Source: Chloroflexi bacterium 54-19 (GTDB taxonomy: Bacteria; Chloroflexota; Chloroflexia; Chloroheliales; Chloroheliaceae). From it: DNA of 64,000 nt. Of the stretch, positions 33,513-40,467 are shown in pieces. Both the position numbers and the translations under genes were made by a program. The notes below the pieces were generated by a model that made no database searches, had not been told where the DNA came from, and worked only from the letters and a program-made list of their open reading frames with translations. Positions within the stretch are counted from its first letter, which is position 1, and the number at the start of each line of letters is the position of its first letter. Location: NCBI GenBank assembly GCA_001898225.1, contig MKTJ01000092.1, forward strand, positions 129,849-193,848. Reading direction: 5' to 3'.

Positions 33513-33602
33513 CTAAAATTTTTCTGCTTGCAGCAGGGCGTAAGTCAGGTACGCCACCAGCAAAACGGCTACAATCAGCACGAGCAAAAATTCAAGAGGC
33601 AT
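33513..33602 (-). CDS. kdpF: KdpF small subunit (29 residues)
   Basis: Too short for most gene finders. The reading frame gives MPLEFLLVLIVAVLLVAYL... and ends in LLQAEKF, which is the KdpF pattern (a single helix ending in a LL-PE-F-like tail). It lies directly before kdpA, the normal place. AGAAGGAAAC precedes the ATG. KdpF stabilises the KdpABC complex. Confidence 0.88.
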   Translation of the reverse strand: MPLEFLLVLIVAVLLVAYLTYALLQAEKF

Positions 33603-33688
33603 GTGTTTAGTTTCCTTCTTAATTCTTTCCCTTAAGGTTTCTTAGCGGGACTTTTTGGTCTTATGTAAAGTTTTACAGGCGGCCTGGG

Positions 33689-33850
33689 TTAAACAGGTTG
33701 CTGGCCGGACGCCTGTTGCCCGGTCGTTTCAATCCGCTCGGCGGCGGGGGCAGCGCCTTGGTCTTTAATCAACCATTCGCACCCGACCACGTACAGGATT
33801 GCCACAATAAAAAACCCCAGCCCCGCCAGGACGAATAACAGGTCCAACAT
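33689..33850 (-). CDS. 53-residue membrane peptide upstream of kdpF
   Basis: The frame gives MLDLLFVLAGLGFFIVAIL... with one hydrophobic helix (4-22), then YVVGCEWL and a polar Ala/Gln-rich tail of 25 residues. Short proteins with an LLF-helix and a Y-V-x-GC-E/D-L motif commonly precede kdpF/kdpA in bacterial kdp operons and are usually left as hypothetical. GAGG sits 8 bases before the ATG. It is the first gene of the structural operon. Confidence 0.72.
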   Translation of the reverse strand: MLDLLFVLAGLGFFIVAILYVVGCEWLIKDQGAAPAAERIETTGQQASGQQPV

Positions 33851-33996
33851 TTTCTAAACCTCACTTTTTCTTGGGGTATAATCGCATCCACTTTGAAAGC
33901 CATACTTGAAAGGAAAGGGCCCGGCCAGAGCCCGGTCAGGCGGTTACTTTCTCCTAAATCACACCCTTGTGTTCCATACTGAATCCTAACAAACGG

Positions 33997-34046
33997 TTCT
34001 AAATAAGGTCTAAAGGTTTTTAACCCGGCCCTTAATAATTTCTAAA
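33997..34046. promoter_or_regulatory. Candidate KdpE-binding repeats before the kdp structural operon
   Basis: TTCTAAA at 33997-34003, GTCTAAA at 34008-34014 and TTCTAAA at 34040-34046. Spacings are 11 and 32 bases, close to one and three helical turns. The same heptamers at 11- and 21-base spacing stand before the kinase-kdpE operon (37330-37379). OmpR-family regulators bind such phased direct repeats. Confidence 0.5.
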
Positions 34047-34100
34047 TTTTTTTAAGACGGGCAAACCACTGGAATTGATAAATAGGTAAGGTTGTATTTT

Positions 34101-34162
34101 TGTCATTCCGCGTCGCACGGCGCGTAGTCGCAGTCACACTGGTGTGTCGCATTGGCGGAATC
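34101..34162. repeat. REP-like palindromic element, copy 1
   Basis: It starts TGTCATTCCGCG and ends GGCGGAATCT, the same tips as copies 2 and 3, but has a looser internal structure. A small CACAC-TG-GTGTG hairpin lies inside. Confidence 0.5.
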
Positions 34163-34219
34163 TAACCCTTAGGGGCTCTCTATGAGCAGCGCCGTTGGCG
34201 TTAGCACTTACAAAAGTAA

Positions 34220-34290
34220 TGTCATTCCGTAAGCCGCTTCTAGAATGGTAATTTGCCAGAAATGCACGGCGGCTTACGGAATCTCGCGCC
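34220..34290. repeat. REP-like palindromic element, copy 2 (71 bases)
   Basis: ATTCCGTAAGCCGC (34224-34237) pairs perfectly with GCGGCTTACGGAAT (34269-34282). Outer tips are TGTC and CTCGCGCC. It has the same length as copy 3 in opposite orientation. Confidence 0.7.
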
Positions 34291-34397
34291 ATTGGTGTTG
34301 CGTAAAACCCAAAACCGGCCCATATCTCAGGCAGAATCAGGTTTCGACCTGAGGTACTTCAGACCTGGCAAAGTTTTCGACCTTGCTTTTCGCCAAC

Positions 34398-34468
34398 GGC
34401 GCGAGATTCTGTAGAAGGCCCTTTGTTCTTTCCAAGTGTTCGTTTGTTCAGCCTTCTACAGAATGACA
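34398..34468. repeat. REP-like palindromic element, copy 3 (71 bases, inverted)
   Basis: ATTCTGTAGAAGGC (34406-34419) pairs perfectly with GCCTTCTACAGAAT (34451-34464). Tips GGCGCGAG and GACA mirror those of copy 2. The stem differs in sequence from copy 2 but stays fully paired. Confidence 0.7.
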
Positions 34469-34595
34469 AGATGGAGGCTTAGCGCGTTTTTGAAAGGTCT
34501 TAGCGTACCCAAACTTTCTAAACACATCAATCAGAGGGCTGTATTAAGTCAGGGCTAGTTTGATTGCAAGAGAAGATAAAAGATTATGAATTAAA

Positions 34596-34622
34596 AAGAC
34601 CGCTCTCTTAAGATACGGTCTT
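34596..34622 (-). terminator. Intrinsic terminator of the kinase-kdpE operon
   Basis: AAGACCG (34596-34602) pairs with CGGTCTT (34616-34622). On the minus strand TTTTTAATTC follows. It lies 34 bases past the kdpE stop, so the regulators and the transport genes are separate units. Confidence 0.8.
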
Positions 34623-34655
34623 GAAGAATTATTTTAACCTGTTAAAAGAACCGAA

Positions 34656-35408
34656 CTAGTTCTCCTCGTCGTGGGGGTAGGGCAGGTGGAAACGGTAGCC
34701 GAGGCCCGGCTCGGTCAGGATATAACGCGGGTTAGCCGGGTCAAGCTCGATTTTCTGGCGCAACTGCCGGATATAAACGTGCAAATACTGAGTCTCGTTG
34801 CTATAGGTCGGACCCCAGGCCGATTGCAAGAGCATCCGGTGGGTTATTAACTTATCCCGGTTCTGGGCCAGATAGCGGAGCAGTTCGTACTGTTTGGGAG
34901 TAAGTTTTAGCTCCTTGCCATCGCGCAAAGCCTGGTGACGGGTCAGGTCGATGGTCAGGTGTTCGTCACCGATGCTGCTAAAGTTACTGCCGTCCTCGCT
35001 GCTCTTGCGCTGGGCCCGGCGGAGGGCCACCCGAATCCGGGCTAACAGTTCGTCCAGGCCAAACGGTTTGGTCAGGTAATCGTCCGCGCCCAGGTCGAGG
35101 GCTTCCACCTTCTTCTGTTCTTCTTCCCTGGCCGACAGCACGATAATCGGCACATTATTTCGCAGTTTCGACCGCACCTCGTAGGTCACGTCGAGACCGT
35201 CCATACCCGGCATCATCAAGTCCAGCAAAATCAGTTCGGGCGGATTTTTCTTGATTTCTTCCAGGGCTTCCAGGCCGTTACTGGCCGTCCGAATATCATA
35301 GCCCTGGGCCGTAAGCTGGCGCTTCAGGCCGTGCAAAATAGCCTGCTCGTCATCCACCAGCAAAATTTTGGCCCTGTAAAAAGTTTTCGGTTGGTTAGCG
35401 TTCATCAT
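34656..35408 (-). CDS. kdpE: KdpE response regulator
   Basis: A 250-residue OmpR-family regulator. The receiver domain has phospho-acceptor D63 in LILLDLMMPGMDG and the Lys in YLTKPFG. The DNA-binding domain has LTPKQYELLRYLAQN, and the KdpE-specific YSNETQYLHVYIRQLRQKIE with the closing GLGYRF. The gene is 20 bases behind the kinase. It should activate kdp at low K+; candidate sites lie before both operons. Confidence 0.94.
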   Translation of the reverse strand: MMNANQPKTFYRAKILLVDDEQAILHGLKRQLTAQGYDIRTASNGLEALEEIKKNPPELILLDLMMPGMDGLDVTYEVRSKLRNNVPIIVLSAREEEQKKVEALDLGADDYLTKPFGLDELLARIRVALRRAQRKSSEDGSNFSSIGDEHLTIDLTRHQALRDGKELKLTPKQYELLRYLAQNRDKLITHRMLLQSAWGPTYSNETQYLHVYIRQLRQKIELDPANPRYILTEPGLGYRFHLPYPHDEEN

Positions 35409-35428
35409 CTCATACCTTATAAATTTTT

Positions 35429-37282
35429 TTACTTTTGATTGGAGCTTGTTTCGTAGCTTTCTTCGGAGGTCGATTCGGTGCTATTTTCCTCAAGTTCAAG
35501 TTCGGGCACCCCGTCCTCCGGGATTGCGTCCAGGGGCGTGACAGGCAGGGCGAACGTAAAAACGTTCCCGCCGTAAAGCCGGTTCTGGGCCCAGATAACG
35601 CCTTCGTGCGCCTCGATAATCCCCTTACTGATAGCTAATCCCATGCCGGTCCCCATCGGTTTGGCCGCTTTTGGCAAAGCTTTAGGCTGGATGCGGTAAA
35701 ACTTATCAAAAATGCGCTCGAACTCGGCGGGCGGGATAGTTTGACCTTCGTCCAGCACCTTCACGACCAGCATTTCCTGGTCAGGTTTAGCCTTAAAAAA
35801 AGCGCTGCCTTTGCCCTGGGGCGGCTTTAACCGGCTCACGGGTAAAACCTCGACCTGGACCGCGATAGGGCTATCCGGCGGCGAGTACTTGGCGGCATTT
35901 TCAAGCAGGTTGGTTAAGACCTGGTCTATTTGCAGAAAGTCTACGCGGGCAAGCGGCAAATCCGGGGGGAACGAGGTCGAAACCGGGTGCGATTGGACCA
36001 GGGGTGTTTTTTGAAGCCGCTGGACCACCTTCATCACGATTTCCGGCAAGTAATACCAGCCAAAGTTGGGCCGCAGGGAATTGGCCTCGATTTTTGACAG
36101 GTCGAGCAGGTTCGAAACCAGGCGGGTTAATCGGTCGGTTTCCTGCTCGATAATATCCAGGATTTCGACCCGGTCTTCGATGTCCCAATCAATCCCGCTG
36201 GACCGGAGATTGGCCGTCGCCGTCTTGATAGAGGTCAGGGGAGTGCGTAATTCGTGCGAAACCGAGGCCAGCAGGGCCGATTTTAGTTTGTCGGAATCGC
36301 GCAAGGCGGCTACCTCGGCGGCTTCCTTGATAAGGCGAGCATGCTCGACCGCCAGGGCCACGTGGTTGGCAAAGACCTGGATCAGCCGCTTTTCTTCGCT
36401 GCTAAATGTTTGGCCTTCTTCCGCTCGCAAGCTGATAAGTGTCATAACACCCAGCACTTTGCTGCCGTAGACCAGCGGAACATAGGCGATAGCGCCCCAA
36501 CGTTTTTCCGGTTCGCTGCCCGGTGAACGGGTCGGGGCGGGGTCTGGCTCGACCAGGACCGGCCCGGAATAAAAAGCCAGCCGGTTTTGATTAAAGACCG
36601 CCTCGGCCAGGACCGGGTCGGGATGGGGCCGGATTGGAAACGAAATTTTCTTTTTATCGAAGTTGTCGACCCTGGTGCTTTCGACGAGGTGCAGTCCATT
36701 CTCCCGGCTGTCCCCTGCCAGAAAGAGGGTACACCCGGCGGCGTCGAGCACCCGGCTCACTTTTTGCAAGACCTGCAAGAGCATTTCGCCCTGGTCGATT
36801 TTGGTTATAACTGCGGTCGCCACCTCGTAAAGGGCGGTCGCTTCCAGGGCGCGGCGTTGGGCCTGCCGGGTGCTTTCCCTGGCCCGCCCGGCGACCTGGT
36901 TCGCAAAGAGGGCCGTACCCAGGAATAGAAAAACGGCGGTCCAGCCCTGCCCGGCATCAATAACCAGGGTCAGATACGGAGGGATGAAAAAGAAATCGAA
37001 ACAGGCAAAACCCAGCACGGCGGTTAAAACGCCGGTCCCCAGGCCGAACCAGACCGTCGCTACCAGCGTCAGGAGCATATAAACCATGTTGACGTTATAG
37101 GGGGCGACGTTGAAAAAGACCATGAGGGCGGTGCTGGCCCCGATACTGGCAAAACTGAACAGGATGCCCTGCCAGCGTAAACGGGCCGTCGAAGAATAGA
37201 GCAGACTATTCAGTTTTACGCCTGGCCCGGTCGAGCCGGTAGTTTTCCGGGCCGTCCTGAAAAGGGCCTTAAAGTTAGTCAT
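35429..37282 (-). CDS. kdpD: KdpD-type histidine kinase lacking the KdpD sensor domain
   Basis: A 617-residue kinase. Four hydrophobic helices at about 40-130 form the DUF4118 membrane module of KdpD (VYMLLTLVATVWFGLGTGVL, FDFFFIPPYLTL). A GAF domain follows (about 150-320), then HisKA with H343 in SVSHELRTPLTS and HATPase_c (NLLENAAKYSPP, GTGMGLAISKG). The G1 box is atypical: VLDEGQTIPP instead of DxGxG, as in several KdpD proteins. An acidic Glu/Ser-rich tail of about 40 residues ends it. The N-terminal P-loop and Usp domains of normal KdpD are missing and are encoded at 27108-28373. ATG at 37282 has GGAG 7 bases upstream; a GTG at 37294 is less likely. Confidence 0.9.
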   Translation of the reverse strand: MTNFKALFRTARKTTGSTGPGVKLNSLLYSSTARLRWQGILFSFASIGASTALMVFFNVAPYNVNMVYMLLTLVATVWFGLGTGVLTAVLGFACFDFFFIPPYLTLVIDAGQGWTAVFLFLGTALFANQVAGRARESTRQAQRRALEATALYEVATAVITKIDQGEMLLQVLQKVSRVLDAAGCTLFLAGDSRENGLHLVESTRVDNFDKKKISFPIRPHPDPVLAEAVFNQNRLAFYSGPVLVEPDPAPTRSPGSEPEKRWGAIAYVPLVYGSKVLGVMTLISLRAEEGQTFSSEEKRLIQVFANHVALAVEHARLIKEAAEVAALRDSDKLKSALLASVSHELRTPLTSIKTATANLRSSGIDWDIEDRVEILDIIEQETDRLTRLVSNLLDLSKIEANSLRPNFGWYYLPEIVMKVVQRLQKTPLVQSHPVSTSFPPDLPLARVDFLQIDQVLTNLLENAAKYSPPDSPIAVQVEVLPVSRLKPPQGKGSAFFKAKPDQEMLVVKVLDEGQTIPPAEFERIFDKFYRIQPKALPKAAKPMGTGMGLAISKGIIEAHEGVIWAQNRLYGGNVFTFALPVTPLDAIPEDGVPELELEENSTESTSEESYETSSNQK

Positions 37283-37329
37283 TTTACACTCCACACGCTT
37301 TATCAGACCAACTTTATTTTAGCCCGATC

Positions 37330-37379
37330 GTCTAAAGAACTTCTAAATTCAGGTTGAAAACTTCTAAAATAATCCTAAA
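37330..37379. promoter_or_regulatory. Phased TTCTAAA repeats before the kinase-kdpE operon
   Basis: GTCTAAA (37330), TTCTAAA (37341), TTCTAAA (37362) and TCCTAAA (37373) are spaced 11, 21 and 11 bases, one or two helical turns, so all face one side of the DNA. They lie 48-97 bases before the kinase start. Autoregulation by KdpE is the simplest reading. Confidence 0.55.
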
Positions 37380-37436
37380 AAACTTGGGGGGTTTACCGGG
37401 TACGAGTAAAGATAGGAAATAAATTTAAATAGAAAT

Positions 37437-37469
37437 GAGCCATCCAGGTTTCAAAATTCGGGATGACTC
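37437..37469 (-). terminator. Intrinsic terminator after the SorC-family gene
   Basis: On the minus strand GAGTCATCC and GGATGGCTC form a 9-bp stem with one G-T pair, followed by ATTTCTATTT. It lies about 40 bases past the SorC stop. Confidence 0.65.
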
Positions 37470-37510
37470 AGGTTGCAAGAGGTTTTATAAGAGGAAAGGT
37501 AAAGCCCGGT

Positions 37511-38509
37511 CTAGGCGCTGACGACCGCGCCCGGTTCGCCTTCGCTGTCCGGCTGGCTATTCTGGAGTAACTTGCGGGCCGTAAAGCAATCGGTTATCAG
37601 GACGTTAATCAGGTGGCCGACCAGCGCACCCCGGATGGCATTCAGCTTGCGCGGACCCCCGGCAATCCCGACCGCCCGCTTGACCTTGCGGAGTTGTTCT
37701 AGCTGAATCCCAATGACCCGGTTGTTGAGTGGAGTCAGAACAGGGTTGCCGGACTTATCGAAGAAACGCAGGCAGATGTCGCCGACTGCCCCGGCTTCCC
37801 GGAGCAACCTCAATTCTTCCGGCAAGAAGATGTTCCCGCTGCTGGCAAGCAGCCCGGAAGGTTCAACCGAACCAATCCCGACCAGGGCCAGCGTTACCTG
37901 GTCGAACAGCGACACGGTATGATGGACGAAACGGTCCTCAAGGAAAATCGGAATGGCGTCCGGGGAGCCGACGACGCCCGGTGCGGGTAAAAGAATGGCT
38001 TCGCCCCGCACCCGGTCGGCCAGGCGACCAATCAGGCGGCTGGCGTAAATCCCGGCGGAAGGGCTGCCGAGACCACCCAGGATCTGCAAGACCTTTACCT
38101 GGGAGGGCCGGTTGTTAATCGGCTGCATGGAGTCAACCATCGCCAGCAAGGTCGAACTCCACGAAGAAATACCGATTACATCGGTGGAGTGAAGGGTGGT
38201 TTCGAGGTAATAGGCGGCGGCGGCTCCCAGGTCGCGCAAGACCTGGTCGTTATCTTCGAGGCTGTCTACGACCACCACTTCTTTCAAGCCGTAGGTCCGT
38301 TGCAGTTCTTCTTCCAGTTCGGGGTAAGTCCCAAAAGGCACGTTGACCGTAATACGAATGATATGCTCCTGTTTGGCGCGCTTTAAGAGGCGGGATACGG
38401 TGGCCTGGGATAAATCCAACTGGGCGGAAATCTCAGGTTGGGTCATATCCTGCTCATAATAAAGGCGCGCTACCCTGGTAAGTAGCCGGAGTTCGTCTAA
38501 TCGTGCCAT
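37511..38509 (-). CDS. SorC-family sugar-responsive transcriptional regulator
   Basis: A 332-residue regulator. The N-terminal HTH (residues 8-50) reads RVARLYYEQDMTQPEISAQL followed by LSQATVSRLLKRA, the SorC/DeoR-like pattern. The C-terminal sugar-phosphate-binding domain has ILGGLGSP, LLPAPGVVGS, LALVGIGSVEPS and GDICLRFFD, as in CggR, DeoR-SorC and LsrR, and ends VGIAGGPRKLNAIRGAL. Such proteins are usually released from DNA by a phosphorylated sugar made in the pathway they control. It closes the carbohydrate island, so a ligand such as apulose-4-phosphate or xylulose-5-phosphate is an attractive guess. The ATG follows GAGGAGT. Confidence 0.9.
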   Translation of the reverse strand: MARLDELRLLTRVARLYYEQDMTQPEISAQLDLSQATVSRLLKRAKQEHIIRITVNVPFGTYPELEEELQRTYGLKEVVVVDSLEDNDQVLRDLGAAAAYYLETTLHSTDVIGISSWSSTLLAMVDSMQPINNRPSQVKVLQILGGLGSPSAGIYASRLIGRLADRVRGEAILLPAPGVVGSPDAIPIFLEDRFVHHTVSLFDQVTLALVGIGSVEPSGLLASSGNIFLPEELRLLREAGAVGDICLRFFDKSGNPVLTPLNNRVIGIQLEQLRKVKRAVGIAGGPRKLNAIRGALVGHLINVLITDCFTARKLLQNSQPDSEGEPGAVVSA

Positions 38510-38811
38510 AGGTACTCCTCAATATTTAGCGAGTTTATAAATCAGGGCTGCCAGGCTGTATATTAATAGTAAGTTTAGCAGTTTTAAAGTTATTTTATAT
38601 TCAGCTCTTAAACCGGCCCTAGCTGCAACTCGCATATTCTAGTTGAAAGTCCGGGTTTAGACAATTTTGGCTGAATCGAACCGGGGTGACTACCACAGCT
38701 TTAGCAAGACTGCAATCACCCCGGTTACGGCAACAAAGATAACAAAGATAGATATCCGGTAAGAGGGTTTCCTGGCGGTCACAACCCCTGCTTAAAAACC
38801 CCTGACATTTA
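38510..38811. other. 302-base spacer with a perfect 11-bp hairpin
   Basis: AACCGGGGTGA (38679-38689) pairs with TCACCCCGGTT (38716-38726) around a 26-base loop, without a T-tract. It lies past the DUF4038 gene stop and may end that transcript. A weak promoter (TATACA-N17-TATAAA) could serve the SorC gene. No small gene is convincing. Confidence 0.45.
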
Positions 38812-40356
38812 TTATTCGGCGCAGCAAATATAGAGACGCGGGGCGCCGCCCTCGTCGCTAATCCATTCACCGGGAGAACTCCGCACTCCTTTTTTGAGGG
38901 TTTCGCCGGTTCGAGGGTCTACCACCCGGTAGGGCAACGGCACCTGGTCGCCGTACAACATCATCATGCCGCCCTCCGAAAGATAACCGATATACAGTTT
39001 ACCCGGCACCAGCAGACCGCGCCGCCCCAGGCTGACCTGCCAGTTTGGCTCCATATCGGCGAAGGGCAGACCGTCCAGGATACGCGCGGCCATCCCGACA
39101 TAGCGCGATCCCTCAAAGTCGAGTGCTTCCCGCCAGCCCGCGTTGGGCGAAACAAAGTAGGGGGACTGGCCCGGTTCGTCGGGACTCAGTTTCCACTGCC
39201 AGAGACTACCCGCCCCGTAGACCACTCCCATGGTGCCGCCCGCGCAGAGGTTCGACCAGGCTTCGTGACCCTGCCACCAGCCTGCGGCCATCCCGATGGT
39301 GCGGGTGTTTTCGTAGCTCGGCTCGCCATTGGCAACCGCCTTTACCGGGGTATTGCGCCACATATCGGTGACCCGTTCGGGGATATGTTCCCCGATGTGC
39401 CCGGTCTGGCACCATTGGAAATCAAGCCAGTCGCTCTCCTGCCAGGCCCGGTTGTCGGCGTGGGGCCGGTAATGGATGCCGGCCGGCTGGTGATAGGCGT
39501 CCCAGGCTTCGATTTCGGCCCCGCCCGCCGGGACTTGCGGCTCGTAGCCCGAACCGTCGGCCCCCACCAGGTAAATCGCCGGGCGCGCCCCGTACCGCGC
39601 CACCAGGTAACGGCAATAACGGGCATATTCGGCGGGCGGCACCACCGGCCCGGCCACTTTCTGGCCTTTCCAGCCAAACCCGAAGAAGACCGGCTGCAGG
39701 ACCGGGGCGATTTCGTGGGCGACCAGGGTAGCCGCTAACCGGTCGAAATACTGGAAATAGACCGGGTTTAGCTCGTTGATATGGCCCTGCGGCAAATCCT
39801 CGAAACCGACATCGAAACCCTCATCGGCGGTGCGGTCACGCGGGCCGCGCGCTTCCATATCGGGCTGGACGCTCATTAAGAGGACCGCGTTAAACCCCTT
39901 GGCCTGGCGGTCGGCGGCATAGACCTCACATTGTTCGAGGGTAGCCCGCCAGGGTAGAGCCCAGGCGGTATCGGCGGCCAGAAGAATCGGCTTGCCATCG
40001 GCGTGGACCAGGTTGCGTTTGCCCGGCGACATGCCCCAGAAGCCGTGCCGGTAGAATTTGTTGGGGCTCTTGGAGCCGGGCGTTACCGTGATTTGGCCCG
40101 TAAGCCCGTCCAGCCCAATGTCCTCGGCGGAACTGAAGCTTTGCCACTTCCAGTTTCCGACCAGCGGGGCGGCAAAGCGGACCCGCCAGGTATTCCCACC
40201 GTCCCAGAAAGCCGGGCGGCGAAGAGTCTGGCCGGATTCGTGGGTGAAGTCGGTCCAGGCGTCCACGTCCGTATAAGGGTTTGCGTAGTCGTGGGCAGCG
40301 GCAAAAGAAATTTCTGTTTCCTGCCAGGGCTGCACCGGGTTCGTTTCTTGCGACAT
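38812..40356 (-). CDS. DUF5060/DUF4038 glycoside hydrolase (GH140 apiosidase-like)
   Basis: A 514-residue glycosidase without signal peptide, so probably cytosolic. Residues 10-95 form a DUF5060-type beta sandwich (FWDGGNTWRVRFAAPLVGNW). Residues 105-430 are a DUF4038-type TIM barrel: GFWGMSPGKRNLVHADGKPILLAADTAWALPW, IAPVLQPVFFGFG, and YLVGADGSG. ANGEPSYEN late in the barrel is a likely acid/base or nucleophile Glu region. The C-terminal 85 residues are a small beta domain (VPGKLYIGYLSEGG). DUF4038 contains GH140, whose founding enzyme releases D-apiose from rhamnogalacturonan II. In this gene company an apiosidase is plausible; other arabinosidase-like activities remain open. Confidence 0.75.
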   Translation of the reverse strand: MSQETNPVQPWQETEISFAAAHDYANPYTDVDAWTDFTHESGQTLRRPAFWDGGNTWRVRFAAPLVGNWKWQSFSSAEDIGLDGLTGQITVTPGSKSPNKFYRHGFWGMSPGKRNLVHADGKPILLAADTAWALPWRATLEQCEVYAADRQAKGFNAVLLMSVQPDMEARGPRDRTADEGFDVGFEDLPQGHINELNPVYFQYFDRLAATLVAHEIAPVLQPVFFGFGWKGQKVAGPVVPPAEYARYCRYLVARYGARPAIYLVGADGSGYEPQVPAGGAEIEAWDAYHQPAGIHYRPHADNRAWQESDWLDFQWCQTGHIGEHIPERVTDMWRNTPVKAVANGEPSYENTRTIGMAAGWWQGHEAWSNLCAGGTMGVVYGAGSLWQWKLSPDEPGQSPYFVSPNAGWREALDFEGSRYVGMAARILDGLPFADMEPNWQVSLGRRGLLVPGKLYIGYLSEGGMMMLYGDQVPLPYRVVDPRTGETLKKGVRSSPGEWISDEGGAPRLYICCAE

Positions 40357-40467
40357 CAGTTACTATCTCCCAGTTTAAGAAGTCATGAAGCCGTATAGAA
40401 AGCGGCTTGAAAGAAAAACAAGCCGGTAAAGGCTTGCTAAAAGTCGGCGGACCGGTAGGGTTAAAGG

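Larger units (their letters stand above)
33851..34655. other. 0.8-kb spacer between kdpE and the kdp structural operon
   Basis: No gene is seen. From right to left the spacer holds the kdpE terminator (34596-34622), three palindromic elements (34101-34468), a group of TTCTAAA repeats (33997-34046) and a 13-base direct repeat of CTTTCAA on the minus strand (33893-33912). A TTCG-capped 6-bp hairpin (34337-34352) lies between the second and third elements. The promoter of the structural operon must lie in its left third. Confidence 0.6.

Noticed and set aside
34101..34468. Clustered palindromes considered as a CRISPR array
   Set aside because: Only three copies, in mixed orientation and with differing stems; no regular spacers and no cas genes.
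38655..38730. GGTTCGATTC sequence on the minus strand resembling a tRNA T-loop
   Set aside because: The flanking bases do not form a T-stem and no acceptor, D or anticodon arms can be folded around it.
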